Below are positions 1 through 11,981 of a stretch of DNA of 64,000 nucleotides, one piece after another. This DNA comes from Eonycteris spelaea. Taxonomy: Eukaryota; Chordata; Mammalia; Chiroptera; Pteropodidae. The stretch covers positions 3,596,001 to 3,660,000 of the forward strand of contig PUFA01000144.1 of NCBI GenBank assembly GCA_003508835.1. The letters are read 5' to 3'. The notes below the pieces were generated by a model. It had not been told where the DNA came from. It did no database searches and was given only the letters and a program-made list of their open reading frames with translations. The position numbers were made by a program, and so were the translations under genes. Within the stretch, counting starts at the first letter, position 1. Every line of letters begins with the position of its first letter.

Positions 1-1970
1 TGAGGCCAGAGTTGGAACTTTGACCCATAATCTCCAGGCTATGCTGCTACTGCATCCTGCACCCTGGGCTCAAGCCATTGCTGCAACCTGTCATCCCAGA
101 GCCCATGCTACTGTAGTGTCTTCTCCTCACACACTTGAGTCACTAAGGTGAGTCCCAGAGACCCAGATCCTGGTCCTCAGGAGATCTGCACCTTAGACCT
201 GCACCTTAGACATTAGTATATTCGAAGTGCCTAAAGAAAACACTGTCAACAAGGATACTTTACCCAGAAAAATTATCCTTCAGAAATGAGATGAGGTAAA
301 GATTTTCCCAATTATTAAAGAATTATTAACAGATAGGAAGAAAAAATAGACAGCAATGCAATGATGGAAGAGAACTTCAATACTCCACTTTCAACAATGG
401 ACAGATCATCCAGACTAAAAATCAACAAGAAAATAATGGCTGTGAACTAAACTTTGCACCAAATAAACCTAACAGACATAATAAAACATTTCATCCATAG
501 CAGAGAATACACATTCTTCTCAAGCATACATGGAACATTCTCCGGGATAGATCAGATGTTAAGTTGCAAAATGAGTTTTGACAAATTTAAGAAGATCGAG
601 ATCACATCAAGTATCTTTTCTGACCACGATGGTATAAAACTAGAAATCAATAATAGGAGGAAAGCTGGAAAATTTACAGATATGTGGAAATTAACATACT
701 CTGAACAACCAATGGGTCAATGAAGAAATCAAAAGGCACATAAAAATGTCTGAGGAAACAAAAATGGAAACACAGTAAAGCAAAACTTCGATGACTTGAC
801 TTGGCGATGACTTCTTAGCTACACAGTGAAGGCACGACCCATGAAAAATATAATTGAAAAGCTGAATTTCACTTAAGTTAAAAATTTCTTCTCTGAGACA
901 GAGACTGTCAAGAAAATGAAAAGATAAGCCAGAACTGAGAGAAAATATTTGCAAAAGACGTATTTGCTAAAGAACTGTTAACCAAAGTATACAGAGAATC
1001 TTCAAGCACAAAAATAATAAAATAAACAACTTGATTTTAAACATGGGTAACAGACACCTCAACCAAGAAGATGTGCAGATGACAAATAAGCATATGAAAA
1101 GATGTTCCACATCATATGTCATCAGCGGAATGCAAATTAAAACAACAATGAGATGACAGTACACACCTAATAGAATGGCCAAAATCCAGAACACTGATTG
1201 CACCAAATGCTGCCAAGGGTGTGGAACAACAGGAACTCCTGTTTATATTGCTGGTGGGAATGCAAAATGGTACAGCCACTCTGGAAGACAGCTTACAAAC
1301 AGAAACATAAAAAAACCGTGTAACCCAGTTTGTACTTCCTGGTATTCACCCAAATGAGTTGAAAACTTATGTCTACACAAAAACCTGCATATAAATGTTC
1401 AGAACAGCTTTATTCATAATTGCCAACACTTGGAAGCCACCAAGATGTCCCTCAGTGGATGAAGAGATAAGCAAACTGTGGTACATCTAGGCAGTGGAAT
1501 ATTAATATAGTACTAAAAAGAAATGAGATCAAGCAAGAAAAGACATGGGGTCCTTAAATGCATATTGCTAAGTGAAAGAAGCCAATCTGAAAAGGCTATA
1601 TAGTGTGTATTCCTAACTATATGACATTTTAGAAAAGGCTAGGGACACAATAAAAAAATTAATGGTCGCCACAGGGCGAGGTGGGGGATGAATAAGTAGA
1701 GCACAGAGGGGTTTTTAAGGCAGTGAAAATATTCTGTATGACGGCATAATGATGGACATGTGTCATTATACATTCATGCAAACCTGTAGAATGTATATCA
1801 CCAAGAGTGAACCTTAATGTAAACTATGAACTTTGGGTAATTATGATGAGTCAATGTAGGTTTACCAATTGTAACAAATGTACCATTCTGCTGGGGGGAT
1901 GTTGGTAACAGATAGGCTGCACCGCCTCTTCCCCAACTCTCCTTCCTCACACACATATTAATGGTCTCAT
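1..1970 (+). mobile_element. Old L1 LINE relic, internally deleted
   Basis: This is a degenerate L1 retrotransposon in sense orientation. From about 360 to 750 it matches the endonuclease part of ORF2. From about 780 it jumps to the ORF2 C-terminal region and then to the 3' UTR (about 1100-1900), so the reverse transcriptase region is missing. The 3' part shows familiar L1 phrases such as the region around GGTGGGAATGCAAAATGG at 1253. The first 190 bases may be its 5' UTR but are less certain. It cannot move, because there are many stops and a large deletion. It looks like an old mammalian L1 subfamily; the exact subfamily was not resolved. Confidence 0.85.
454..723 (+). pseudogene. L1 ORF2 endonuclease fragment
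   Basis: This 89-codon open frame resembles part of the L1 ORF2 apurinic-like endonuclease domain. It has an EYTFFSSIHGTFSGID stretch followed by KFKKIEITSSIFSDHDGIKLEIN, which in intact elements lies in the C-terminal half of the nuclease. The frame stops after PMGQ and is not followed by a reverse transcriptase. The methionine start is incidental. It is a surviving piece of the surrounding L1 and not a host gene. Confidence 0.8.
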
Positions 1971-2044
1971 GGATGGTCAGTCATGCTCATCTCAGGGTAA
2001 AAGTACTATTTATCTCAGTCTCTGCTATTTTTCTACACACCATG

Positions 2045-3770
2045 TTCCACCTTCAATGAAAAATTACAAAATACACACACAAAAAAGCAATAAAAATTGT
2101 CAAAAGATAAGGCAGTCAATGGAACCAGACCCAGAGATAATGCAAATGTTGGAATGATCAAAAAGAAACCTTAAAATAACTGGGATTAATATGTTAAAGG
2201 ATATAGTTGGAAAGTGGACAACATGCTTAAACAGATGGAAAAGTTCAACATAGAGATGAAAAATATAAAGAGGTCAAATAGAAATAACAGTGATAGGGAA
2301 GAAGTCCTTTGATGGGTTAATCAGCAGACTAGATGCAGAAGAGAAAAGAATCATTGAACTTAAAATAAGTCGATTGACATTTTCCAAACTGAAGCACAAA
2401 GAGAAAAAAAAAAGATTATAAATCAAGAACACCCAAAAGCTGTAGGACAATATCAAATAAGGAAAACAAAAGAACTAGAATAGGCAAAATAATTTTGAAA
2501 AAAGAAAGTTGAAAGACTCATACTATCTGATTTCAAGACTTACTATATAGCTACAATAATCAAGATGGTGGTATTGGAGAAAAGATAGACACGAAGATCA
2601 ATGGAACAGAGCAGAGACTGGAAATAGACCCCCACGAATTTGGGTAATTGATTTTTTGACAAAGTATAAAAGATAATTCATTGGAAGAAGGATAGTGCTT
2701 TCAACAAATAATGCTGAAACAATTGGCCATCCACATACAAAAAAATTAATTTTTTTATACCTCACTTTATATAAAAATTAACTCAAAAAAATATCATTGA
2801 CCTATATGTAAACTCTAAAACAATAAAACAATAAAACTTCTAGAAAAAAACTTTGGAGGAAACTTTGTGACTTTGGGTTGGGCCAAGTTTTTTTTTTTTT
2901 ATCTGTGCCCTAAAAAAGCACAATCCATAAAACAAAAAAATTGATAAATTTGACTTCATCAATTTAAAAAAATCTCCTGTTTGAAAGACACAGTTAAGAA
3001 TTAAAAGACAAAACACACATTGGGAGAAAATACTTACAATACACATTTACAATAAGGAATTCGTATCTAGAATATATAAGGAATTCTTGTAAGTTAGTAA
3101 TAGGAAGGCAACTTGATTTAAAAATGTACAAATCATTTAAAAACTTAACCGGAGAAAATATATGAATAGCAAATAAGCACACGAAAAGAAGCTCATTATC
3201 ATTAATTATTAGGAAAATGTAAATTAAAACCACAATGTGATACCACTACGCCCCATTAGAATGGCTAAAATTTAAAAAGCTATAACACCAATTGCTGCTG
3301 AGGGATATGATTAATCAAAACTCTCAAACACTGTTGATGGAAATGCAAAATGGTATAGCCTCTTAGGAAAAGAGTGGCAATTTTTTTGTAAAGTTAAAAA
3401 TCTACTTACTATATACACATGACTCAATAATTCTATTCCTAGGTATTTACCCAAGAAAAATGAAAACATATGTCCTCCAATGGCTGGTATACAAATTTTT
3501 AGGAGCCTTATTCATATTAGGCCTAAGCTGGAAATAATCCAAAAGTTTATCAACTAGTACTGGGTAAGAAAATTATGTTATATCCATATAATGGAATACT
3601 GCACAGCAATAAAAATGAAGTACTGATACATGCAAAATTAATGAATCTCAGAAGCATTATACAAAATGAAAGAAGCCAGACACAAAACACAACATGCTAT
3701 ATGACCATTTATTTGACATTCTGGAAAAGGCAAAACTATGGAGATAGGAATCCTCTATTCTCCCACAAGC
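2045..3770 (+). mobile_element. Second L1 LINE relic, 5' part joined to 3' part
   Basis: This sense-oriented L1 begins with text typical of the L1 5' region and ORF1 (about 2045-2440, for example the stretch around AACTGGGATTAATATG at 2179). It switches at about 2470-2500 to the distal ORF2 text (GATTTCAAGACTTACTA at 2530) and runs through the 3' UTR to about 3770. The ORF1-to-mid-ORF2 region is therefore deleted. It follows the first L1 in the same orientation, with about 75 bases between them. The two could be independent insertions or parts of a rearranged element. It is non-functional. Confidence 0.8.
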
Positions 3771-4041
3771 TCATAAGCATGAATATTCTCCAATTTTCTC
3801 TTCAAGCAAATCAACTTATGCAAAAAGAAACTGACATGGGAAAAACTCAGACTCAAGCTTTTACCCTCCCAGAATGCAGAAGGATGTGCATTATAGCATT
3901 ATTTATAAAAGACGTTTAAGGAAAACGTTGGATGAATAACCTGGTAAAAATGCAGCCATTCAATGACGTTCTAGAGAATATTAATGACATAGGGAGATGA
4001 TGTTATAAATATAGGAGGAAAAGACAGGAGACAAAATAGAA

Positions 4042-4262
4042 ACACTAATTGCTAACAACTACGGAGTGGCTACTATGCACCGGGCACTCCTCCAAGTGCT
4101 ATATATATGTTATCTCATTCAACAAATATACTGTTGTTATAAATTTGAGACCTGAAATTTAGAAATATTGATGTAACATGCAGCAAGTGATAGAGTTGGG
4201 ATTTTAACCCAGGGAGTCTACTTTACTCTAGACTCAAAACCGTAACCACTATACTTTATCTT
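4042..4262 (-). mobile_element. MIR SINE
   Basis: This is an old tRNA-derived MIR element in reverse orientation. It shows the typical run of words on the plus strand: a TACTATGCACCGGGCACT block, a TTATCTCATTCAAC block, then TTTTAACCCAGG and CCACTATACTTTATC near the end. It lies just before a poly(A) tract. Confidence 0.85.
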
Positions 4263-4279
4263 GTATGACTCTAAGTCTG

Positions 4280-4283
<4 letters not shown>

Positions 4284-4311
<28 letters not shown>
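4284..4311 (+). repeat. Poly(A) tract, 28 A
   Basis: An uninterrupted run of 28 adenines follows the MIR. No SINE body, processed gene copy or LINE 3' end was recognised immediately upstream, so the tract is either an expanded mononucleotide repeat or the tail of an element that is no longer recognisable. Confidence 0.95.
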
Positions 4312-4313
<2 letters not shown>

Positions 4314-6027
4314 AACATGGGCCTGGAAGCAGCTGCACCAAAATGTTAATCTGAAAAGTCGCCTCCTCAATGAGACACTATATTCTAAGACGGGGGTGGG
4401 TCTACTCCCTTTAAGTCCAAGTACGCCACACTGAGGAGGGCCCTGCGCTCTCCGGGCTCTGCCCTCCATCCCGATCACTCCACCTCAGAAGTCTAGAAAG
4501 AGCAGAGAAGCACTGTCTCCAGAGAAAAGCCTTCCTGCGGCTTCTTCCAGGCATCCTGGACGGGTAGCCGGAAGGAGGCTAGAAGCATCCAGCTCCCCCT
4601 GAGTCTGATGCGGGCAGGGCTGATCTTGGGTCCTCAGCAGAGCATAGGCAGCGAAGACCCAGGTTTCCCACTCCTGGGTGGGGGGTGGTTGAGATGGTAG
4701 AAACAATGATCCTCAGGGCAGTGGTGGCAAGTTAACAGAAAAAAAGAAAAGATCTGTTTGATTAAGTGGTGTCTCTCTTCCCCAGACCACCTCGCTACAA
4801 TCCGTTTCTCCCTGAGCTGTATTCAAACCCCACTGCATTTGGAGGGAAATCCAACTCATGTGTTTCTGATTCACTTACACTTAACTCATCAAAATCCTGT
4901 TTTGAAAGAGGCCATTGGATGGTCTACAAAGTCTGAGCAAAGCTCCCTGCCGCTGTGGGCTGGTTGCAGACTCACCAAATACCCCTTCTAATCCACCAGG
5001 CCTGTGGGCAGGCTCTGCACCATGGTGAAGGCTGTCTGAACGTCTCAGCATCTGCTCTCTGGCCTCGGCCCCCTGGGAGCCCCTTCGCCTTCTGCCTCTT
5101 CGGAAGCTCTCAGTCTGCCTGCAAAGGTCTGCAAAACTCACACAGCCTTTCTGAGACAAGGCTGAGAGGAGCCTGTAAAGGAGAACCCAAAGGAAGCAAA
5201 CTTAGAGTGAGATCTCAGACATAGGGGGTACATTTTAGGGCAAACTGGTCTCCATCCCAGTGAAGATAAGTGATGAGAGGAACAAGCAATGTGTCTTGTT
5301 GCCCAAGTCTGTCTCTCCAATCTAGAGTCCAAACCTGCATTATTTCTCAATCTCACACCTTCTTGGATTGGATTTGAATGAAGAGCTGGTTTCTATCAAG
5401 AGCAGGGCACCTAGTTACCTTCTTCAGGGCCCAGGACATTTTATTGGGTCAATGTGGGCTGGTGCTCAGGGTCCACTCCTGGTGCAAAGGTGAGTTCTCC
5501 CAAGCAGACATTTGGAAGTCATTATGTCAAAAAATGGTTTACTCAGACACAAAGCACGACAGAGCTAGAAAAAATCTTAGAGAACTTTGTGGTCCAGCCC
5601 CACATTGACATATCAATCTCCTTGAGATCCCCTTCGAGAGGATTGGAAAAGCCAAGCTCCTCTAGCTTGCTGCTTTGGGAGAACATGGGGTGTGGTCAGC
5701 AGAGACGAGGAGGGTTGGCCCCCCTCCAAACAGGGCTACAAGGAAACACATGGGGAGCAAGAACGGAACCAAGAGAGTGGGGACCTGGGTCCTTTTGTGT
5801 GACCATCACAATGGACCTTAATCTTTCAGTAACTCCGCTACGCTCATGTTGTTCCCTTTCCCTGTGGTTACCAGCAGAAAAAATTCTTCAGACCCTGCCA
5901 CGAAGGTGTGTGTAATTGAGAACGAGAAGGCAAGCAATTCCCTGCTGGGGCATCAGGGACTGACTGAGACAAGGGGCAGAAAATAAAAAATGACAATAGT
6001 GACTGTTCGTTGGGGTCCTTCAGACAT
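4312..6027. other. No gene recognised
   Basis: This is GC-richer unique-looking sequence. Overlapping open frames on both strands (for example 5454-5915 plus, 4881-5159 minus) show no domain, signal peptide or splice pattern that I recognise. A short stretch near 5558-5605 (GAGCTAGAAAAAATCTTAGA) resembles the 3' tail of L3-type LINEs but is too short to call. Confidence 0.5.
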
Positions 6028-6128
6028 GAAGCTCAGAAAATCTCAGTAATTTACTCCACGTCATCAGCTCCTAAGTGTTGATACCAGGTTCTGAATCCAC
6101 ACCTGCCTGGCTCCAAAACCCATGCAGC
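6028..6128 (-). mobile_element. MIR SINE fragment
   Basis: This is the reverse-oriented 5' half of a MIR. The plus strand reads as the MIR complement of clearance-type words: AGTAATTTACTCCACGTCAT, then CAGGTTCTGAATCCACAC and CTGCCTGGCTCC. It is diverged and truncated. Confidence 0.65.
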
Positions 6129-6448
6129 CAGGGAAATAGAGGATAGGAGGACAGAGGAGGACAGGCCAGCGATGGCTCTGTGCTCCACGCGTGCAAGGTT
6201 GATAGTTAAGGCGGCTCCCGGAAGGAGGTGCTGCTGTGTAGAGTCTAGAAAGAGAGGGGGAGCATGACTTATTGTAAAGAGGAGGACAATGGTCCAAATG
6301 GAGGAATCAAAGTGGGTGCCAGTTTGGGTGCTCAGTTGCTCTGGGCACCAGTGGTATTTGGTGGTTGCACCCAGAACCTGCCAGCAGGTGGCAGTATTTC
6401 AGAACAAGACGGAGACTCAAATAGGTTTGGACAGTGATAAAAAGAGGA

Positions 6449-6655
6449 GTTACAGAGCTCTTACTATGCTCCAGGCATTGTCAGGAACATTTTATACAGA
6501 GCATCTCATTGAACTTTCACAACAACTCTGTGAAGCAATTATTATTATTATTCTAGTTTTACACACAAGAAGGGTTTAGTAACTCAAGGTCACAGCCCCA
6601 GGAAGTACCAGAACCAAGATTCTTACCCAAACAGTCGAACTCTACATCCAGACCT
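6449..6655 (-). mobile_element. MIR SINE
   Basis: This is a reverse-oriented MIR, nearly full length. Recognisable blocks are CTTACTATGCTCCAGGCATT, the ATTATTATTATTCTAGTTTT section, AGTAACTCAAGGTCACA and the final ACCAAGATTC region. The small ATT repeat at about 6539-6553 lies inside it, as is common in this family. Confidence 0.85.
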
Positions 6656-6681
6656 AAACTCTGTACAGACATAACATCACA

Positions 6682-6790
6682 CTTCAATCCACAAGCATAT
6701 ACTGAGTTTCCACCCTGTGTTAAGCACTGTGCTGGTGCTAGAGACTCAAAAGTGATCTAAACAACATCCCTGCTCCAGGAGCTCCACCCG
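6682..6790 (-). mobile_element. L2 LINE 3' end
   Basis: This is the complement of the L2 3' terminus. It starts with a CAATCCACAAGCATATACTG block, runs through a CTGTGTTAAGCACTGTGCTG block and ends with CCCTGCTCCAGGAGCTC. It lies about 25 bases from the preceding MIR. Confidence 0.8.
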
Positions 6791-6872
6791 CTGATGGTTC
6801 TAATGCCCCAGATGATGGAGGGAGGTGTTTGCAAGCAGCAGGAAAGAGGCCAAGGTCCCAGGCACTGGCCAG

Positions 6873-7015
6873 GTCCTCACACCTGGGCTCAAGTCTGGTT
6901 TGTTCACTCCCTGCTAGACGGCTTTAGGGCCTCAGTTTTTTTTCATCTATTTATAATGCAGTATAATAAATGGGAGAGGAATCAAGCATGGAATAGGTCA
7001 TGCACTTTGCTGAAA
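6873..7015 (+). mobile_element. MIR SINE, sense
   Basis: Diverged sense MIR. The order ACCTGGGCTCAAGTCTGG, then GGGCCTCAGTTTTTTTTCAT, then GAGGAATCAAGCATGG follows the MIR consensus from its tRNA-related part into its core and tail. Confidence 0.6.
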
Positions 7016-8840
7016 TGACCACAAGTATCAAACACCAAAAGTACCAGGAGTCCAGAGGAGGGCTGTTGAAATGAGTTTCCGACAAGTGAACAGTTGGCTG
7101 CTTGGAGGATGAGGGTTCAAGTCCGGGAGAGGAAGGTTGAGAAGGCCTGGGGGATTGGCAGCCCGAGTTGCCTGAGAAAGCATGAGGACGCGGGGAGAGG
7201 AAAGGAGAGCAGTGGGCGCCCCTCCACCCCACAGAACCAGGGCTCTGGGCTATGTTAGAGCACTGCTGTGTTAGAGGGAAATAGGATCTTCAGAGGGTTT
7301 CAAAGTGAGCTAGATACGAACAAGGAAGTAGAGGACTTGGAGCACCCCAATCATCATGGTGTCTTTCAACAAGCATCTCACGGGCCTGCTAAAGGCCAAA
7401 CACTAGTCTTAAGTCGGCTCAACTCAGGTCTTTCTTCCTGTGCTGTGGATGTGTCCCTGGAGCTGCTTACAGGACTGTCTTGCCCTCCACTGGAACATGC
7501 CACTCAAGCCCCCCTAGGGCCACCTTCAGCTCTACCCAATACATCTGTGAGCAGTTGATTCTGTCAGAAGTGCTCTACATGCTCTGCATATCCACTCACC
7601 CATGACCCTACCATCAGACCCCCAAGGAAGAAGGAGCTACCCCAGCCACGGAAATATCAAGACAGTTTCTACTCCCTGGGCTAGTTGGCTCATTCAGAGG
7701 GTGCACACCTCAGGACATTGTGGGAAATAAAGGAGAGATGCAGAGTTGAGCCCCATAGACCTGCAAGCTTAGTGCCACCTAAGGGCACTTAGGGCTGAAG
7801 AGGTGGGAAGTACTCAGGCAGCGGGGCCCGCCTCCCCTTCTTCTCTCTGCCTCCATTCTGGCTTTCAAGTCTTCAGCAGCAGCTGTGAAATCATCCTCCC
7901 ACTCTGCCCCAACATCGCTGTGCCTCCCCTGTTTGCCACAGCCCCCCATCATGCTTCCAGACTTCCTCCTCAAGATATGGCAGCAACAAAGGCTAGTGGC
8001 TCTTCAGGGTGGGCGGGGGTGATGGGAGTGTGTGTCTGGCTCTGGTATTATCTGCACAGAGGCACATTCCTTCTGTGGACCCCCCCCCCCCGAAACATCA
8101 TCATTCATTCCATCATACACACAGCTGGGCCTGGGGGAGGCCATGACAGGTGGGCCAGCTGGGGTGGTGGGAATGGGGTGCTGCAGTCTTCTTCCCACCT
8201 CCCAAACAAGACAGATATGTCCCCTCTGAACATGCTGGGGGAGATTATTTTAACAAGCACTTTTGTACCAGGAAATCAGTGTGTTTAACCTAACAAGCAA
8301 AGAACAGCCCAGTGGGGCCCATAAATCTCGTTCCCACCTATTAATTTTACGGCCTACATAAAGCAGTGTTGAAGTCCAAAGTATATGTGACCTAAAAAGG
8401 CATTGCTCATTCTGACACATATACGACGTGGCCAGGACTCGAACCCTGACCCTGACCCTCACTCCAGGAAGCCAGCTCCCAAGCCTCACAGGGTGCAGGG
8501 GCTCATACTAGAGAGACCCGCCCAACCTCCTCTTGGAAGAACAGGCCAGCTGGAGGAGATGGCTGAAGAAAGGGCTGGAAGATGTTGGGGCAGTGAGGAC
8601 TCACTACTCAGAGACCCCAACTAGCCCCAAGGCTGCTGTGTGGAGTTGTGTGTATTGGTTACTGCCCAAAGGCACCCAGAAGAAGGACATGTGAGGCCTG
8701 AAATCCAGCCTGCACTCTGTTTACCAGGCCTATTCCCTGGGGCAGGGCTGCATCTGCCTGGTAGGGCATTTTTTAAAATCCACATAAAGGTACTATATGA
8801 ATTGGCAGCAGTGCTCACTGCCCACTTGGATAAATTATGA
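7016..8840. other. No gene recognised
   Basis: GC-rich sequence with several open frames of 60-161 codons on both strands (for example 7803-8288 plus). None shows a recognisable family, and their overlap on opposite strands is what stop-poor GC-rich DNA gives by chance. It contains a short C tract and, at 8443-8461, three tandem CCCTGA-like words. Confidence 0.5.
8080..8091 (+). repeat. Poly(C) tract, 12 C
   Basis: Uninterrupted run of 12 cytosines (guanines on the other strand). It is a slippage-prone mononucleotide tract. Confidence 0.95.
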
Positions 8841-8849
8841 TCCTCGTCC

Positions 8850-9330
8850 TGACTAGTGCAAATATTGACCCCCAAATCCAATGACCCATTGTGCCCCCAA
8901 ACCAAATACACAGCACTCCCAAAAGGGAAATTCATGACAATAGTCAACTCCTAACATTGGTTACGTGTGGATTCCCCACCAGTCCTAAGGAGGCTTTAAT
9001 TGTTCACTTGCCACATAATGACTCAAACTGGGCCACTCTGGCTACCCCATGGAATTGCATATTGATCCCCAACAGTCATCAGGGCACAGGACATGGACCA
9101 CCCCAATGCAACTGAACCCTAAGCCAAGCCAAAGCCACCTCAATTCCCCACTGACCCTCCAATAGAAGAGAAGAAAAACCCTGCGGAACCCAAGTCACAA
9201 TAGCATACTACTTTACCTTGGCCACATGTCAAGCCCCCAAACTCAGTCGCACAGCTGTACTCAGCAGTTTTCATTTGCCATGCCCCCCGCACCACCACAG
9301 AGTCCGGTTTCAACCTTCTCTGTGCCATCT
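8850..9330 (+). repeat. G-poor region with TGACCC words, first block
   Basis: The plus strand is poor in G and repeatedly uses CCCCAAA, TGACCC and CCAA words (TTGACCCCCAAA at 8867, TGACCCTCC at 9152). It resembles the larger block at 9970-11390 and may be an earlier part of the same decayed tandem array, split by an unrelated G-rich segment (about 9540-9960). Confidence 0.4.
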
Positions 9331-9544
9331 GTGCCTAGGAGACTGACTGTTAGGGACTGTGCCTCCCTTGCCCTCTGGTTTCCAGCCATTTTCCAGAATT
9401 AGACCCTTATTCATAACATAAAGGAGGGAATCCCCACCACCAGAGGCATGCACTCCATCACGGTTTTTGCTTTATCTTGAAATGTCATGTGGAATTCATG
9501 CTCCATAATATATCTGTGAGCTTTATTATAAAAATGTTTCTCTT

Positions 9545-9960
9545 AGGTCAGGTTCCCCAGAAGCAAAGCGAGAGAGGGATATGAGGGCAAGACATTTACT
9601 TGGGATGTGATCACGGGACGCTCCACAGGGGAGTGAGGATGTGAGCTGGGAAGGGAAGGAAGCACACACGGGGTGTGTTAATGAGTGAGAGACTACTGTA
9701 GGAAAGGGACTCAGTCCTGCTGAGCACCAAAGGCGGAATTTATCCACTAATTCCTGCCCGTCAGGAGTGTTGGGCTATCACTGAGCGCAGTGACTCCAGA
9801 CCTCTCTGGCATGTCTGGTGAAGTTGGAACCTGCTCCTGCAGCCGGATAATATCTCCAGGCAAAGTGGCAGGTGTTGCAGCAAAAAGCTGTCGGCGATAA
9901 GGAACAGTGAGTATCATGGAGCAGGGCAGGGCAACAGTAGTATTAGCTACAGTGCTTTTG
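9545..9960. mobile_element. Unnamed interspersed repeat, possible
   Basis: This starts with TCAGGTTCCCCAGAAGCA, followed by a purine-rich stretch. That opening is shared in style with 17622-17740 and 36420-36540, which also carry an 'agaagcag...ttattaag' type opening. I recognise the pattern as a common mammalian repeat but cannot name the family. It interrupts the G-poor region. Confidence 0.35.
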
Positions 9961-9969
9961 CCCAAATAC

Positions 9970-11390
9970 TCAAGTAAATTTGACCCCTAAATCTCCCTTG
10001 GCTTCTACATTCTCTAAGAAGCCTCGTTTGAGAAGTCCACACCCAGAATTCTCCACCCCAAACAAGGTATTGACTCCCATATTACCACTTTCCACCAACT
10101 CCTGTGACACTTTCTCATCCGCATCATCACATGCTGACCTGCTGACCTTTAACTCAACCGCATGTGGAACCTATGGCCAAAGTCACGGGCTGGTTTCACT
10201 TCGGACTTCAAGTCTCTACTTGTGAAGCTCCGTTTCTCTGGGAGTCTTCTCCGGGAGACCACTCATTCATACTCATCTCCAACTTTATCCACGCTATCAC
10301 CCCTCCAACTGAACCTTGAGATACACAACTTATCCCCAAGCACACACTGACCACCCGCACCTGGCTGTACCTTGATCCTCCAACCTAATAACATGACTTG
10401 CAAAGACCCACGCCCTGCAAGTCCAACTATATTTTGAATTCTCAGCCATGAGTAACCCCAAATCACATTGAGCTCCCAATGCCTCAGTTCCATCCATAGC
10501 CACATACCGACCCACAGAAACAACCACACTAGAATAGGTAGCCCAGCCACACATTCACCTCTGAACTTAGTCACGTAGGTGATGCCTCAACCGCTAATAC
10601 ACACCAGCTCCTCAGATCCAAACACACACATACTAACCCTCTCGACTCAACAAGACACTGGTCCACCAAGCCCAAAGGGTCATAGCTGTCAGCTTTCCAA
10701 CCACTCGCTGACCCCCAGACCCAATCACTGTCTTTCACTCCCATCTCATGCCTCACATGGATGTCCACCACTGAGTTAGAACCACAGGCATAGACACCCC
10801 AAACTGAAAACTCACTGACCTACTGAACCTCAATGAAACAATGACCTTGATCTTAGCTAGCAAAACTTTGACCCCCAAACAAAGCAGCACCCTTAATTCT
10901 ACACTTCACCTCAGACTCAGCTCCAACAAAATTGATCCACCAAACTTAACCTCAGAGTGACCTGTCTTGAGCATACACTGACCCTCAAACAGGCCAATCC
11001 TACCAACAGAGACATGCTGACCCCAAAACCAAATGCCACACAAACCCCACACCCTGACTACAAGCTGAACACCCCATACTAAAGCTCACTGTCCCTCCAC
11101 ATAGAGAGAGGACACTTTGATAGCAGCCCCAGGCCCACCCACTGCTCACTGATCCCCTGGCCACACTGAATCCTGGCTACACGGGGCCTTCAAATCCTGT
11201 ACAAACACCAACCTACCCAAACATTCCCAACCCAGCATCATTCTGTCCCTGTCAACCTCACCCACACCTGAAGGGACCTACAATTCCATCCTCGCAGAGA
11301 CAACCCATTATTCTCTTATACAACCTGACCCAACAGATCCTGTGACCCCATACAAGCCAGCACAAAAGGAATGGTATTCAAAGAGGGAGC
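9970..11390 (+). repeat. G-poor, TGACC-rich degenerate repeat region
   Basis: About 1.4 kb in which the plus strand has very few guanines and many C/A-rich words. In the three lines starting at 10801, 10981 and 11041 I count 8, 7 and 5 G per 60 bases. Variants of TGACC followed by CC, CT or CAAAC recur every few tens of bases (for example 9980, 10348, 10709, 10868, 10979, 11029, 11332). No exact unit could be fixed by eye, so this is either a heavily decayed minisatellite or a strongly strand-skewed low-complexity sequence. No gene was recognised in it. Confidence 0.5.
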
Positions 11391-11794
11391 ATCGCCAGAC
11401 TCCTGCAGGCAGCAGCCCCTAGACCTTGGTCCTTGATGCTCTCCTTTACGTCCTGTCCCCATGCCTCAGAGAAGGCACCAGAAGCTCTTGCCCAGCAACG
11501 CTGAGATGACCAGCTACATTCCCTTTTTATTTGTATGCCTAACTTGACTAAATCTCAAATTCCTCTCCAACTTTGAACACACTGACCTATTCATAGGGTA
11601 TAATTCCCTTGTGCCAAGTTCAGGTCTCCAGAGAACCACCTCAATCAACTACAAAGAGTTGGGTGATGCCAGTCTCTACAGTCTGCGGGACAGAGGGGTC
11701 AGGAGCCTGGGCAATTGTCCTGCTCACCTGCCCATAGGATGCATGACCTCTGCTGGTCACTTGACCTTTCTGGAGCTCATTTGATTCTATAAAT

Positions 11795-11981
11795 CAGGGG
11801 TCAACAAAGTACTGCGGGTGAATTGAATCCAGCCATGCCCACTCATTTTCATATTGTCTATGGCTGCCTACACACAACAGTGACAGAACAACAATGACAT
11901 GAGGTGAGTCAGGAATTGCAGAGGGCTCAAAGTCAAAAATATTTACTATCTGGCCCTTCTGGAAAAAGTTTTCCACCTCTG
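11795..11981 (-). mobile_element. Non-autonomous hAT DNA transposon, minus
   Basis: The left end CAGGGGTCAACAAAG and the right end, which reads CAGAGGTGGAAAAC on the minus strand, are imperfect terminal inverted repeats. Between them are the hallmark words CATATTGTCTATGGCTGC and AAAATATTTACTATCTGGCC. This is the family that begins with CAGGGGTCGGCAAAC. It is 187 bp and has no transposase. A second copy of the family lies at 50048-50215. Confidence 0.75.
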
